Positions 15,262 to 25,785 of a stretch of DNA of 34,052 bases are shown one piece after another; position 1 is the stretch's first letter; the number at the start of each line of letters is the position of its first letter. Position numbers and translations under genes: made by a program. Origin of the DNA: an uncultured Actinomycetes bacterium (GTDB taxonomy: Bacteria > Actinomycetota > Acidimicrobiia > Acidimicrobiales > RAAP-2). The notes under the pieces were generated by a model that saw only the letters and a program-made list of their open reading frames with translations, was not told where the DNA came from and did not search any database. Location of the stretch: the NCBI GenBank assembly GCA_903918025.1, contig CAIXCS010000072.1, forward strand, positions 1 to 34,052. Direction: 5' to 3'.

Positions 15262-16002
15262 CTACTTCTTGACGGTGGTGGTTGTCGTCGGAGCCGGCAC
15301 ACTGCCACCACTCAGCACCGAGTTTGCAACTGCCTCAGAAGGCTTCGGAATTGGAGTGGTAACTGGCTGGTAGGCAACGGTAATGAAGGAGTTCTGCTTG
15401 AACAAGACGTTGGTCGGGTCGAGGTAGACCTTCGGAGACGTCGCAGCCTTGTAGTCGGCGTAATTCCTCCAGAAGCCAATGGAGACAATTGCCTTCTTGC
15501 CGGCATACGGCGTATTCGATGGGCACGTATCGCCGCTCTTGTACGAAACCGGTCCGAGAATCAACTGCGTCTTTGAGACAACGATGCTCGTTGCACCCTT
15601 GGTCGCCTCATACTCGGAAAAGAAGCGGGCCAGATTTGCGTTCTTGCCTGAATTATTGGTCGTCGTCGGGGCGATCTTGATGACGCCACCTCCGAGAGTT
15701 GTAAGCCCAGTTGCGGTCGAAGGACTTGCGGCGAGAGGAGGCTGATCGGTTCCACAGACGCTCACAAGAAGGCCAGAGAACCATGTCGTTCCAACGGCCG
15801 GTGCCGTTTTGTCCGTCGAGGTCTTCGGCTTGGCGTTGTTGTAATCAACCTTGGCCCACGCAACCGACAAAAGACCCAACACGACAATGGCCGCCAAGAG
15901 CAGCTGAAAACGCGAGGGGCCGCCTGTGCTCCCGGAACGGCGACGAACACCACCGGTCGCTGCTGCTCGACTGACCACACTGCCGGTATTGGAACGTGCC
16001 AC
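15262..16002 (-). CDS. Membrane-anchored exported protein of unknown function
   Basis: I do not recognise this 246-aa protein. It has a basic N terminus (about residues 1-31), one hydrophobic helix at about residues 32-50, then about 195 residues that should lie outside the membrane. The exported part starts with a Thr/Lys/Pro-rich linker, has two Cys residues (VCGTD and DTCPSN) that could form a disulfide, and ends with a Pro/Thr tail (PAPTTTTTVKK). Central segments such as GFWRNYADYKAAT suggest a small folded domain. The gene lies between a BTAD regulator and a sugar-nucleotide pyrophosphorylase, with only two bases to the latter, so a role at the cell surface is likely. The start is a GTG without a clear ribosome binding site. 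Confidence 0.75.
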   Translation of the reverse strand: MARSNTGSVVSRAAATGGVRRRSGSTGGPSRFQLLLAAIVVLGLLSVAWAKVDYNNAKPKTSTDKTAPAVGTTWFSGLLVSVCGTDQPPLAASPSTATGLTTLGGGVIKIAPTTTNNSGKNANLARFFSEYEATKGATSIVVSKTQLILGPVSYKSGDTCPSNTPYAGKKAIVSIGFWRNYADYKAATSPKVYLDPTNVLFKQNSFITVAYQPVTTPIPKPSEAVANSVLSGGSVPAPTTTTTVKK

Positions 16003-16030
16003 GGTTCGATACCTTACTCAACCAAGTGCT

Positions 16031-16810
16031 TCAGTCTGGACGGGGTCTTCTGAAGGACCTCAGCGTCTGATAGCGATCCCAGGTCATTGGGTGCACCATG
16101 TCCGCCACTTCGTCAATCACGACATGATTCGGTGCACCCACCATTGCCCCAAGCACTGCGCCCAGTTCGACCATGACCAAATCAAGCCCCGCCGCGTTGC
16201 CCAATGCAAAGGTCGCGTCAAGAAGTGCCCGCCACAACGCTTCGTCATAGGGGTTGACGCTGAGGCCCTTTCGAAGAATTGGCACAACGGACGCTGAACC
16301 CTCAAGCGAAAGAAGTTCTTCGACAACCGAAAGCGTCAAGGTGCTGGCGATCTCACAGGCTTTGGTCATGTGGCCCTCGGCCAGGATCCAGTCGAATCGG
16401 CGCAATCCTTCGAATGGTCGACCACGAAATTGCTGGACTCCATTGAGTCGCTCCGCAAGGTCAGAAGTGAGCGTTCGCTCCAGTCGATCAAGGTCGCACT
16501 GAACACTCGATGCCACCTTGAGCCGACGGTGACCATGAGGAAGATGGTCGCTGCCACTCGCATCAACACCGAGACTCCGTCGTGCGGCCGACGAGGTCGA
16601 ATGGATGGTTGCTGGCGCCATGAGCCGGTCGGGCCACAGCGCCGTCACCCATTGGTCGGTGGAGACGCCATCTCGATGCAGCACAAGGTGCGTGACGAGG
16701 TCGAGGGTGTACGCACGATGAAGCGGTCGAGCCGCACCAACAACACGAACGGGACCAAAAACCTGGACCTCAATTGGGGGCGGCTCACAGTTTTGAGAAG
16801 AAACAGTCAT
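16031..16810 (-). CDS. Stand-alone BTAD/SARP-like regulator
   Basis: This 259-aa protein has the layout of the DNA-binding plus BTAD core of SARP/AfsR regulators. EVQVFGPVRVVG opens an OmpR-like winged-helix region that includes ALWPDRLMAPATIHSTSSAARRSLG, the usual ALWP...N.L....S.LRR.LG pattern. The second half is a helical BTAD-like domain with the signature EALWRALLDATFALGN. There is no NB-ARC ATPase, TPR or LysM part. Such proteins activate biosynthetic or cell-wall genes by binding direct repeats near -35 sites; here its targets are unknown. It is the first gene of a minus-strand run with a membrane protein, a pyrophosphorylase and galE, 74 bases downstream of the unusual tRNA. I read most of its leucine codons and saw no TTA. 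Confidence 0.75.
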   Translation of the reverse strand: MTVSSQNCEPPPIEVQVFGPVRVVGAARPLHRAYTLDLVTHLVLHRDGVSTDQWVTALWPDRLMAPATIHSTSSAARRSLGVDASGSDHLPHGHRRLKVASSVQCDLDRLERTLTSDLAERLNGVQQFRGRPFEGLRRFDWILAEGHMTKACEIASTLTLSVVEELLSLEGSASVVPILRKGLSVNPYDEALWRALLDATFALGNAAGLDLVMVELGAVLGAMVGAPNHVVIDEVADMVHPMTWDRYQTLRSFRRPRPD

Positions 16811-16883
16811 GCTCTCAACGGTCGCTGCTTCCGGCCTACCGACACATGTTCAGCAACTTCAACGACCTACAGCACTGGCCGAG

Positions 16884-16956
16884 TGGGGACGGAGGGAGTC
16901 GAACCCTCACTGAAGGCGGTTTAAGCGCCCTGCCTCTGCCATTGGGCTACGTCCCC
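16884..16956 (-). tRNA. tRNA with anticodon UAA (Leu codon UUA) but class I-length variable loop
   Basis: A complete 73-nt cloverleaf is present. The acceptor stem GGGGACG pairs with CGTCCCC. The D arm is a three-pair GCC/GGC stem with loop CAATGGCAGA. The anticodon stem GGGCG pairs with CGCCT around loop CTTAAAC. The variable loop is TCAGT. The T arm is GAGGG-TTCGACT-CCCTC, and base 73 is A. CCA is not encoded. The anticodon is bases 16923-16921 (TAA), which reads the leucine codon UUA. The D loop with its A-G-A insertion and A73 are leucine-tRNA-like, but bacterial tRNA-Leu normally has a long variable arm of ten or more bases; this one has five. All conserved tertiary positions (T8, G18, G19, T54, T55, C56, A58) are intact, so it does not look like a decayed gene. 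Its amino acid is uncertain. Confidence 0.85.
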
Positions 16957-17023
16957 TGACCCCTCCATGGTGACAGATTCAGGCCCAGGCGGCAGATGCC
17001 ACGGCAATCTACGCCCAAGCCAT

Positions 17024-17029
17024 TACGAT
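17024..17029 (+). promoter_or_regulatory. Candidate -10 element for a leaderless NlpC/P60 transcript
   Basis: TACGAT ends six bases before the GTG at 17036, where the signal-peptide-bearing reading frame begins sensibly. No -35 is obvious. It lies in the 79-base gap that also has to hold the promoter of the divergent tRNA. Confidence 0.4.
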
Positions 17030-17035
17030 GGAAGG

Positions 17036-18268
17036 GTGAACACTGTGCCATGTCGGGGTACAGCCCATCGTCGACGATCCCAGATTGTCGGCATGGTCGC
17101 AGCGGCGGCGCTGCTCACCGCGATAGCGGTGCCTGTCGGCGCGTCTCCAAACAAGGCTCGCCCGTCGTTGCCAACGCTTCAGGCAGAGGCGCAGCGCTAT
17201 TCAACACTCTTGGCTGCCCACTATGCGACGTCAAATGCGCTGACCAATCGGTACGACACCGCAATGGTTGCCAGTGAGCAACTCGCCCGAGAAATCGCCT
17301 CAACCAAGAAGCGGACCGCCATCATGACGAAGGCACTCGACGCAACGAGGGCCACGCTGACTGAAGTGGCGATCAATGCGTATGTCCTCGGTCAAACCGA
17401 CCAACCAACCGAACAGTTGTTCTCGACAACCGCAACGGCACACGACCACCAAAAGATCTACCGAGACACGGTCACTGGAAACCTTGCAGCGGCCGCGACC
17501 GCTTACGAGGAGCAACGTGCTGCCCTTGACCAAGCGCTTGCGACGCTTCAGCGTCAAAAGCAAACTGCGGATCGAAACGCAAAGTCCATTGAGGCGCTTG
17601 CGGCAAAGGAACGGGCGATCACTGCGTCGACCCAGCAACTTCTCGATTCAATCTCTGGTCAACTCCGAGCGGCCATTGCTGCCGCGGCACTTGCAGAAGC
17701 TCGAGCTCAAGCTGCTGCGGCCGCCGCAGCGAAATCTCAGGCAGCCGCAGCTGCTGCAGCAGCCGCCGCAGCTGCGGCTGCTGGGGTTGCAAGTTCCGTC
17801 GGTGATGGGTCAGCGGCGACGAGTGCCGCAAATGGTGCCGCTGGATCCGCTGGCGGGGTCTCCTCGGTCTCGGGATCAGCAACGGGAAATTCAGCAGGGA
17901 TGAATGCTGCATCAAAGGCGCTCAGTCAGCTTGGCGTGCCCTATGTCTGGGGTGGAACCACTCCCAATGTTGGATTCGATTGCTCAGGCCTCGTGCAGTG
18001 GGCTTGGGCCAAGGCGGGAGTCACCATTCCGCGCGTGACGATGTCGCAGTGGGCTGCGCTCCCCCACGTTCCTCTGACCGCGTTGCAACCCGGAGATTTG
18101 TTGTTCTATTACAACCTCGACAATGACCATGAGGTTGACCATGTGTCGATGTACGTCGGCTCTGGGGTGTTCGGTTCGCAAACCGTGATTCATGCACCGC
18201 ACACCGGTGCACTCGTTCGACTTGCACCGGTGTGGACCTATGGACTCATTGGCGCTGCGCGTCCATAG
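17036..18268 (+). CDS. Exported NlpC/P60 peptidoglycan hydrolase with coiled coil and poly-Ala linker
   Basis: This is a 410-aa secreted wall enzyme, probably a D,L-endopeptidase of the RipA type. From the GTG start, a basic N terminus (HRRRSQ) and hydrophobic segment ending VPVGAS form a signal peptide. Residues about 40-220 are an Ala/Gln/Lys-rich coiled coil. An almost pure alanine linker follows. The C-terminal NlpC/P60 domain (about 290-410) has YVWGGTTP, the catalytic Cys in DCSG (near 316), and His residues in HVSMYVG (near 369) and IHAPH (near 386). Coiled coil plus NlpC/P60 is the usual form of division-associated endopeptidases. The track start at 16967 would overlap the tRNA promoter region and place extra residues before the signal peptide. 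Confidence 0.9.
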   Translation: MNTVPCRGTAHRRRSQIVGMVAAAALLTAIAVPVGASPNKARPSLPTLQAEAQRYSTLLAAHYATSNALTNRYDTAMVASEQLAREIASTKKRTAIMTKALDATRATLTEVAINAYVLGQTDQPTEQLFSTTATAHDHQKIYRDTVTGNLAAAATAYEEQRAALDQALATLQRQKQTADRNAKSIEALAAKERAITASTQQLLDSISGQLRAAIAAAALAEARAQAAAAAAAKSQAAAAAAAAAAAAAAGVASSVGDGSAATSAANGAAGSAGGVSSVSGSATGNSAGMNAASKALSQLGVPYVWGGTTPNVGFDCSGLVQWAWAKAGVTIPRVTMSQWAALPHVPLTALQPGDLLFYYNLDNDHEVDHVSMYVGSGVFGSQTVIHAPHTGALVRLAPVWTYGLIGAARP

Positions 18269-18314
18269 TCCAGCCGTCACCAACGCCACCTAGGGCTCTG
18301 GGAGACTGACTGAC

Positions 18315-19331
18315 GTGGAGCCCACGGTCCGACGGAAGAAGAGAGCTGCTTCAGCCCAGCCGAGGTTGACGCTCATCATTCCCTCCTTCAACGAGGTGAC
18401 CCGCATTGAGTCTGGGCTCATTCGACTTCGAACTGCCGCTGCCATGGGCGCAGTCGACCTCGACGAAACCGAAGTGCTCTGGGTCGACGATGGGTCGACT
18501 GACGGCACAGCCGCTGCTGCGGAATTGGCAGCTGCGTCGCTGCCCAATGCTTCCGTGCTGCAACTCAAGACGAACCGCGGCAAAGGCGGTGCCGTTCGGG
18601 CCGGAGTGGAAATCGCCAAGGGGAAGTTGATCATCTTCTGCGATGCCGACTTCTCGATCGATGCCAAGCACATTGCAGATCTCGTTGCGGCACTTGAGAC
18701 AAGCGATGTGGCGATTGGATCTCGAGCTGTAAGTGGATCGGTCGAATACGGACATGGTCTCCGGACGCTCGGCGGTCGAGCTTTCAATCGACTCGTGAAC
18801 GCAATTACCCACCTCGACCTTCGTGATACCCAATGTGGGATGAAAGGGTTTCGTGCCGATGTTGCCCGACTCTTGTTTGCGACAACCTCAATCGATCGAT
18901 TTGCCTTCGACGTTGAACTCTTGACGAGATGTCGTCAATTTGGCTTCAGCGTCAAAGAGGTTCCAGTTGCGTGGGACGAAATCGAAGGGAGCTCAATCCG
19001 CCCCTTCGCTGACCCAATGTCAATGCTCCTCGATCTGACCAAGAGCCAATTTGGAGGACGCATTCGTCCCGTCGCTGGCTATCTCGTTCGGACGCCAACA
19101 ACCTCGTCACAGCTCGCCGCTCGGATTGCGAACGTCACGGCTACACCTCGACCGATTGTGGTGGAAGGAAAGGGACAACTCCTGGTCCTCTTTCCTTTTG
19201 CGCGTGGCGCAGAACTCTCGTCACTCAATGCGCATGTCAGGGCGGCGCTCTCGCCCCTTCAGCTGAAGACTGATGCCTTCACGGTGACCACCTTGTCTGA
19301 TCTGGCCCCGCTCCACCTCAGTCAGGAGTAA
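18315..19331 (+). CDS. GT2 glycosyltransferase, dolichyl/polyprenyl-phosphate sugar synthase type, with extra C-terminal domain
   Basis: The core, residues about 15-245, is a GT2 enzyme of the type that loads a sugar onto a polyprenyl phosphate: LIIPSFNE, VDDGSTDGT, NRGKGGAVRAG, FCDADFSID (DXD) and DTQCGMKGFR. That would supply a lipid-linked sugar donor for exported glycosylation. About 80 more residues follow (250-338, containing GKGQLLVLFPFARGAE), which the usual soluble enzymes lack and which I do not recognise; they are not transmembrane. GGGAG lies about ten bases before the GTG start. The gene follows the NlpC/P60 gene after 46 bases, probably in one transcript. Its 3' end overlaps the convergent acetyltransferase gene by 14 bases. 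Confidence 0.87.
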   Translation: MEPTVRRKKRAASAQPRLTLIIPSFNEVTRIESGLIRLRTAAAMGAVDLDETEVLWVDDGSTDGTAAAAELAAASLPNASVLQLKTNRGKGGAVRAGVEIAKGKLIIFCDADFSIDAKHIADLVAALETSDVAIGSRAVSGSVEYGHGLRTLGGRAFNRLVNAITHLDLRDTQCGMKGFRADVARLLFATTSIDRFAFDVELLTRCRQFGFSVKEVPVAWDEIEGSSIRPFADPMSMLLDLTKSQFGGRIRPVAGYLVRTPTTSSQLAARIANVTATPRPIVVEGKGQLLVLFPFARGAELSSLNAHVRAALSPLQLKTDAFTVTTLSDLAPLHLSQE

Positions 19332-19926
19332 GCCACGCAGACCGGAGTGCGTCTCCGCGATCCATCCATTCTTCAGCCACGATGGCGAATCGCATGTGGT
19401 CCTCCCACGTGCCATCAATTTCGAGCATCTTGACGGCAATGCCTTCCTCTCTGAGCCCAAGCTTCTCAACAACGCGTCTACTTGGACGATTGCTCGGCAC
19501 GATGTTGATTTCAACTCGATGCAGCCCGAGTGAACCAAAGGCAAATTCAAGCATCGCGACCACCGACTCAGGCATGAGACCTTGACCAGCAACCTCTCGA
19601 TCAATCCAATACCCAATGACCGCACTTTGAAATGGACCACGTTGGATTGAGGACAAGGTGATTTCTCCACAAAATCTCGTACCGACAAAGATCCCAAAAC
19701 CGAAGCCATAGCCGAGCTGGCGTTCCCGTTCTCGCCCTGCACACCTACTGAGGTAGCTGGCTCGATCTTCTGCAAGGGCTCGTGCACCAGCAGGTCGTGG
19801 CTCCCACCGAACGAGCCAATGTCTTGATCCCTCACGAACGGCAATCCATGCGTCGTAGTCCGCCTCAGTCATTGACCGGAGCGTGACTCTCTTTCCGACA
19901 AGGACTGCCGGCGCCGCCCTACTCAC
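19318..19926 (-). CDS. RimJ/RimL-type GNAT N-acetyltransferase
   Basis: The protein is a GNAT enzyme of the ribosomal-protein alanine acetyltransferase type, transferring acetyl from acetyl-CoA to an N-terminal or small-molecule amine. Motifs are VTLRSMTEADYDAW at the N terminus, IGYWIDREVAGQGLMPE (the acetyl-CoA loop, here VAGQGLMPE) and HRVEINIVPSNRPSRRVVEKLG. The track ORF reaches 20232, but the upstream part lies inside ppx. I place the start at the GTG at 19926 (202 aa) because the family fold begins about a dozen residues later; a GTG at 20001 is the main alternative. It is the last gene of the long housekeeping run. Its stop lies inside the end of the convergent GT2 gene. The substrate is unknown. 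Confidence 0.83.
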   Translation of the reverse strand: MSRAAPAVLVGKRVTLRSMTEADYDAWIAVREGSRHWLVRWEPRPAGARALAEDRASYLSRCAGRERERQLGYGFGFGIFVGTRFCGEITLSSIQRGPFQSAVIGYWIDREVAGQGLMPESVVAMLEFAFGSLGLHRVEINIVPSNRPSRRVVEKLGLREEGIAVKMLEIDGTWEDHMRFAIVAEEWMDRGDALRSAWLTPD

Positions 19927-20047
19927 GGGGTGACCGACTGAAGTAGGAGTTCGGCGAAGCCACGTACTGAACTTTTCGAGTGAACCCTGACGATTCGGCA
20001 CGCTTGCATATTCGCACGACCTCCACGTGCCCGCCACTGGACCACCG

Positions 20048-20962
20048 TCATTGCTGGGAGGCGATGAGGCCGTCCAAGATGTCGGCCTCCGAGGTAAGGA
20101 GCGATGTTGCTCCGACATAGCCAAGCACCCGACGCAACACCAGTAATCCCCCGAGCAGCACATCTGCTCTTCCCGGCTCCATGCCGGGAAACGAGCGACG
20201 TACTGCAACTGGATCCTTCGAGAGGCGCTCAATCCACTTTTGGACCGTAGGAAGCGTCACTACCTGATGATGAACGAGGTCACGGTCATAGACCGTCATG
20301 GCTCGCTCCAACAAGACAATGGAAGCAACGGTGCCTGCGAGACCAATGACCGTTGGTGGCTCCGCCTTGGAGAGACTTGGGAGCGCGGAAGCAACTCGAC
20401 TGAACTGGTGCTCGATGGCATCGTTTGCCTCACTCAGCTCATCTGACGTAGGGGGATCACTCAGCAAACAACGTTCGGTGAGGCGAACACACCCAAGTTG
20501 GAGTGACACCGCTTCGAGCCCCGTCTCGGTTGACAGAACGAGTTCGGTTGATCCGCCTCCAATGTCGACAACCAGCAAAGGGCCGCTCACCTCGTCGAGA
20601 TCCGCAGTTGCTCCAGCAAAGGACAGGGCAGCTTCCTCGTCACCGGAAAGAAGTTCTGCTGGTGAGCCGATCACTTTGCTCGCGCGCTCAAGGAAATCAG
20701 CGCCATTGTTCGCGTCACGAACTGCAGAGGTGCACGCCATTCGAGCCCGATCGACTTCATGATCGTTCATGAGTGCCTTGTAGCGACGGAGCGCTGTCAG
20801 CACGCGCTCAATGGCTTCTTCACGCAAGGCCCCGTCTGCATCAACGCCTTGGCCGAGTCTCGTGATGGTCATCTCTCGTACGAGTGGTTTTCCATCGTGC
20901 GTGGTAATGAGGAGACGAGTCGAGTTCGTTCCACAATCAAGTGCAGCAATTGCGCTACGCAC
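20048..20962 (-). CDS. Ppx/GppA exopolyphosphatase / pppGpp phosphohydrolase family
   Basis: This 304-aa protein of the ASKHA fold hydrolyses terminal phosphates from polyphosphate or from pppGpp; sequence alone does not separate the two. ALDCGTNSTRLLI at residues 7-19 and VVDIGGGSTEL are the two phosphate-binding loops, and GLAGTVAS is the family's third motif. The track starts at 21061, but the normal N terminus is MRSAIAALDCG, beginning with the GTG at 20962. That start overlaps the stop of the upstream DUF501 gene by eight bases (GTGCGTAG). The short, single-module form is usual for actinobacteria. Its place after eno, ftsB and DUF501 is a conserved actinobacterial order. Confidence 0.92.
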   Translation of the reverse strand: MRSAIAALDCGTNSTRLLITTHDGKPLVREMTITRLGQGVDADGALREEAIERVLTALRRYKALMNDHEVDRARMACTSAVRDANNGADFLERASKVIGSPAELLSGDEEAALSFAGATADLDEVSGPLLVVDIGGGSTELVLSTETGLEAVSLQLGCVRLTERCLLSDPPTSDELSEANDAIEHQFSRVASALPSLSKAEPPTVIGLAGTVASIVLLERAMTVYDRDLVHHQVVTLPTVQKWIERLSKDPVAVRRSFPGMEPGRADVLLGGLLVLRRVLGYVGATSLLTSEADILDGLIASQQ

Positions 20963-21439
20963 TCGTTCGCTCGATCCCATCAAGGTCAACGCCAACTTCA
21001 TGAAGTTGCGCTGCGGTCCAGGCTCCGACAGGGTCCTCGCCATCAATGAGGAACACGGCAAGGTGTGCGTGGAGACATTTCACTCCAGTTCGCGTGCCTC
21101 CAATGCCGCCAGATGGGCGCGGTGCTCCAGTGTCAGGACCGAGTGTCTTTACTCGCTCGACCTCAGATCGAGCGTGGGCCGCCTCAATGGCAGACGCGTC
21201 AACCTCTCGCTCAGCCTGTCGCACGCCACCACCTGACTCCAGACGACTGACTGCAGCTCGTAAGAGCGGGTCCACCAACCAGTATCGAGTCGGCATTGGT
21301 CGACCGTCGCGGAGAAATGGCGCGTTTTCAATCACCACAATTCCGCCAGTTTTTCTCTTTGCTGCAACGCTGAACTCCCCTTCAAGGACTCTGCCAAGAA
21401 GGAGTTCAACCTCGGCGAGTTCAGCTGAAGTTGGCCCAA

Positions 21440-21443
<4 letters not shown>
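20955..21443 (-). CDS. DUF501 family protein
   Basis: The 162-aa protein belongs to DUF501, a widespread actinobacterial family without an assigned function. Recognisable parts are PMPTRYWLVDPLLRAAVSRLE and the metal-site-like GGTRTGVKCLHAH, which has one Cys and two His residues. The GTG start overlaps the stop of ftsB as GTGA, and its own stop overlaps ppx by eight bases, so it is locked between the two in translation. The conserved linkage eno-ftsB-DUF501-ppx argues for a role tied to growth or division. I cannot say more about activity. Confidence 0.93.
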
Positions 21444-24690
<3,247 letters not shown>

Positions 24691-24693
24691 GCG

Positions 24694-25743
24694 TTAAGCC
24701 TTTGGTGGGGTTGGCGGTACGACGCGAAAGCCATTGCTCGCCGTACTCCAACTGCCGTAGGCGGTATTGACCGAAACGACTGCCTTGGCAAGATCCCCCG
24801 AAATCACATTGCTCGCCATTTGTTGGGAATAGCGCTGGGCAAGGCTCTGCGCAAAAGCAGCGACAGACTCATAACTCGCTGCAGGAACTCGATGATCTAC
24901 ATGGATGATGGCGTAGACACCCTGGCTTGCTTGGAAGGGCTTTCCAGTCTCGCCAGTCTTCAATTGTTGTACATAGTTCTGCACTGCCGTATAGGAAGGC
25001 GAGTCCGGCGTGTAGCAGCCAATCGAGCCACCTTTGCTTGCACCGGCGTTCTGCGAGTACTTGCGGGCGGCATCGGCAAACGACATGCCTTGCTGCAGTG
25101 CAGTCTCGGCCGACACGATGTTCTGAGCGGCTCCAACAATTGCCGAAAGGCATAGGGTGTCAAAGTCTCGTGGGTGGGCCGCAAAAAATGCCTGACCAGC
25201 CTCAGCCGGAGTCTTGGTGTCGACCGTCCGAAGAATGGCTTCGTGGGCAGCTTGCACTTGCACTTGCTCGGCCACGAAAGCCTTCGGAAGTTCCTTCAAA
25301 ACCTGATTGCCATCGGCTTGGCAATTGGTGGGATTTGCCTGCGTTGGCTGGGTGACTTCGGTGATTGAGGTTGCGAGGTTCTTCTCGGCCGTCGCAGTAT
25401 CTGCGGCGGTAACCGTAAGGTGGTGGTCGGCGACATACTGCTCGGCTGCAGCCCCTGAAATCTTTTCGCTCAACCAATACGCAGCAAATGCCGTGTCATA
25501 CGTACCAGCACTTGCACCGTTCACCCCAGTCAGAGTCGTTCCGCCACCTTGTTGCGCGGCCGCCACGACATAACAGGTGAATGAGGAATTGCCACCGATC
25601 GCATCGAGATCTGCGTTGAGCATCTTCTTCGTGATGTGACTTCCATTGACCGACGCTGCGTCAGAAGGTGACTGTGGAAAGAGGGTCACCGTCGCTACAA
25701 CAGCAATGGCAAGTGCAGCGAGGACGCCAAGGAGTTTCTTCAC
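24694..25743 (-). CDS. Exported SurA/PrsA-like peptidyl-prolyl isomerase
   Basis: The 349-aa protein starts with a signal peptide (KKLLGVLAALAIAVVATVTLF) and has the SurA/PrsA layout: an N-terminal SurA_N-like part opening with SVNGSHITKKMLN and a parvulin (PPIC) domain around residues 200-295, including FADAARKYSQNAGASKGGSIG. It would assist folding of exported proteins. No lipobox Cys follows the signal peptide. Four Cys residues (TCYVV, TNCQ, TLCLS, IGCYT) could form disulfides outside the membrane. The start is a GTG with TAAGAT seven bases before it and no ribosome binding site. It lies between mfd and mazG, as in other actinobacteria. Confidence 0.88.
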   Translation of the reverse strand: MKKLLGVLAALAIAVVATVTLFPQSPSDAASVNGSHITKKMLNADLDAIGGNSSFTCYVVAAAQQGGGTTLTGVNGASAGTYDTAFAAYWLSEKISGAAAEQYVADHHLTVTAADTATAEKNLATSITEVTQPTQANPTNCQADGNQVLKELPKAFVAEQVQVQAAHEAILRTVDTKTPAEAGQAFFAAHPRDFDTLCLSAIVGAAQNIVSAETALQQGMSFADAARKYSQNAGASKGGSIGCYTPDSPSYTAVQNYVQQLKTGETGKPFQASQGVYAIIHVDHRVPAASYESVAAFAQSLAQRYSQQMASNVISGDLAKAVVSVNTAYGSWSTASNGFRVVPPTPPKA

Positions 25744-25750
25744 GAGGTGG

Positions 25751-25756
25751 ATCTTA
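25751..25756 (-). promoter_or_regulatory. Candidate -10 element for a leaderless surA-like transcript
   Basis: TAAGAT on the minus strand ends seven bases before the GTG at 25743. It lies in the 42-base gap after mfd. I see no good -35. Confidence 0.35.
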
Positions 25757-25785
25757 CCGAACGCCGGGGAGGTAACCCAGCCGGT

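Noticed and set aside
16921-16923. Reading the unusual tRNA as a stop-codon suppressor (anticodon UUA)
   Set aside because: With the five-pair anticodon stem and T33 aligned, the anticodon is UAA, which reads the leucine codon UUA. A UUA anticodon would need a shifted loop.
19927-20232. N-terminal extension of the acetyltransferase ORF
   Set aside because: Most of it is inside ppx in another frame. The GNAT fold begins near residue 115 of the track ORF.
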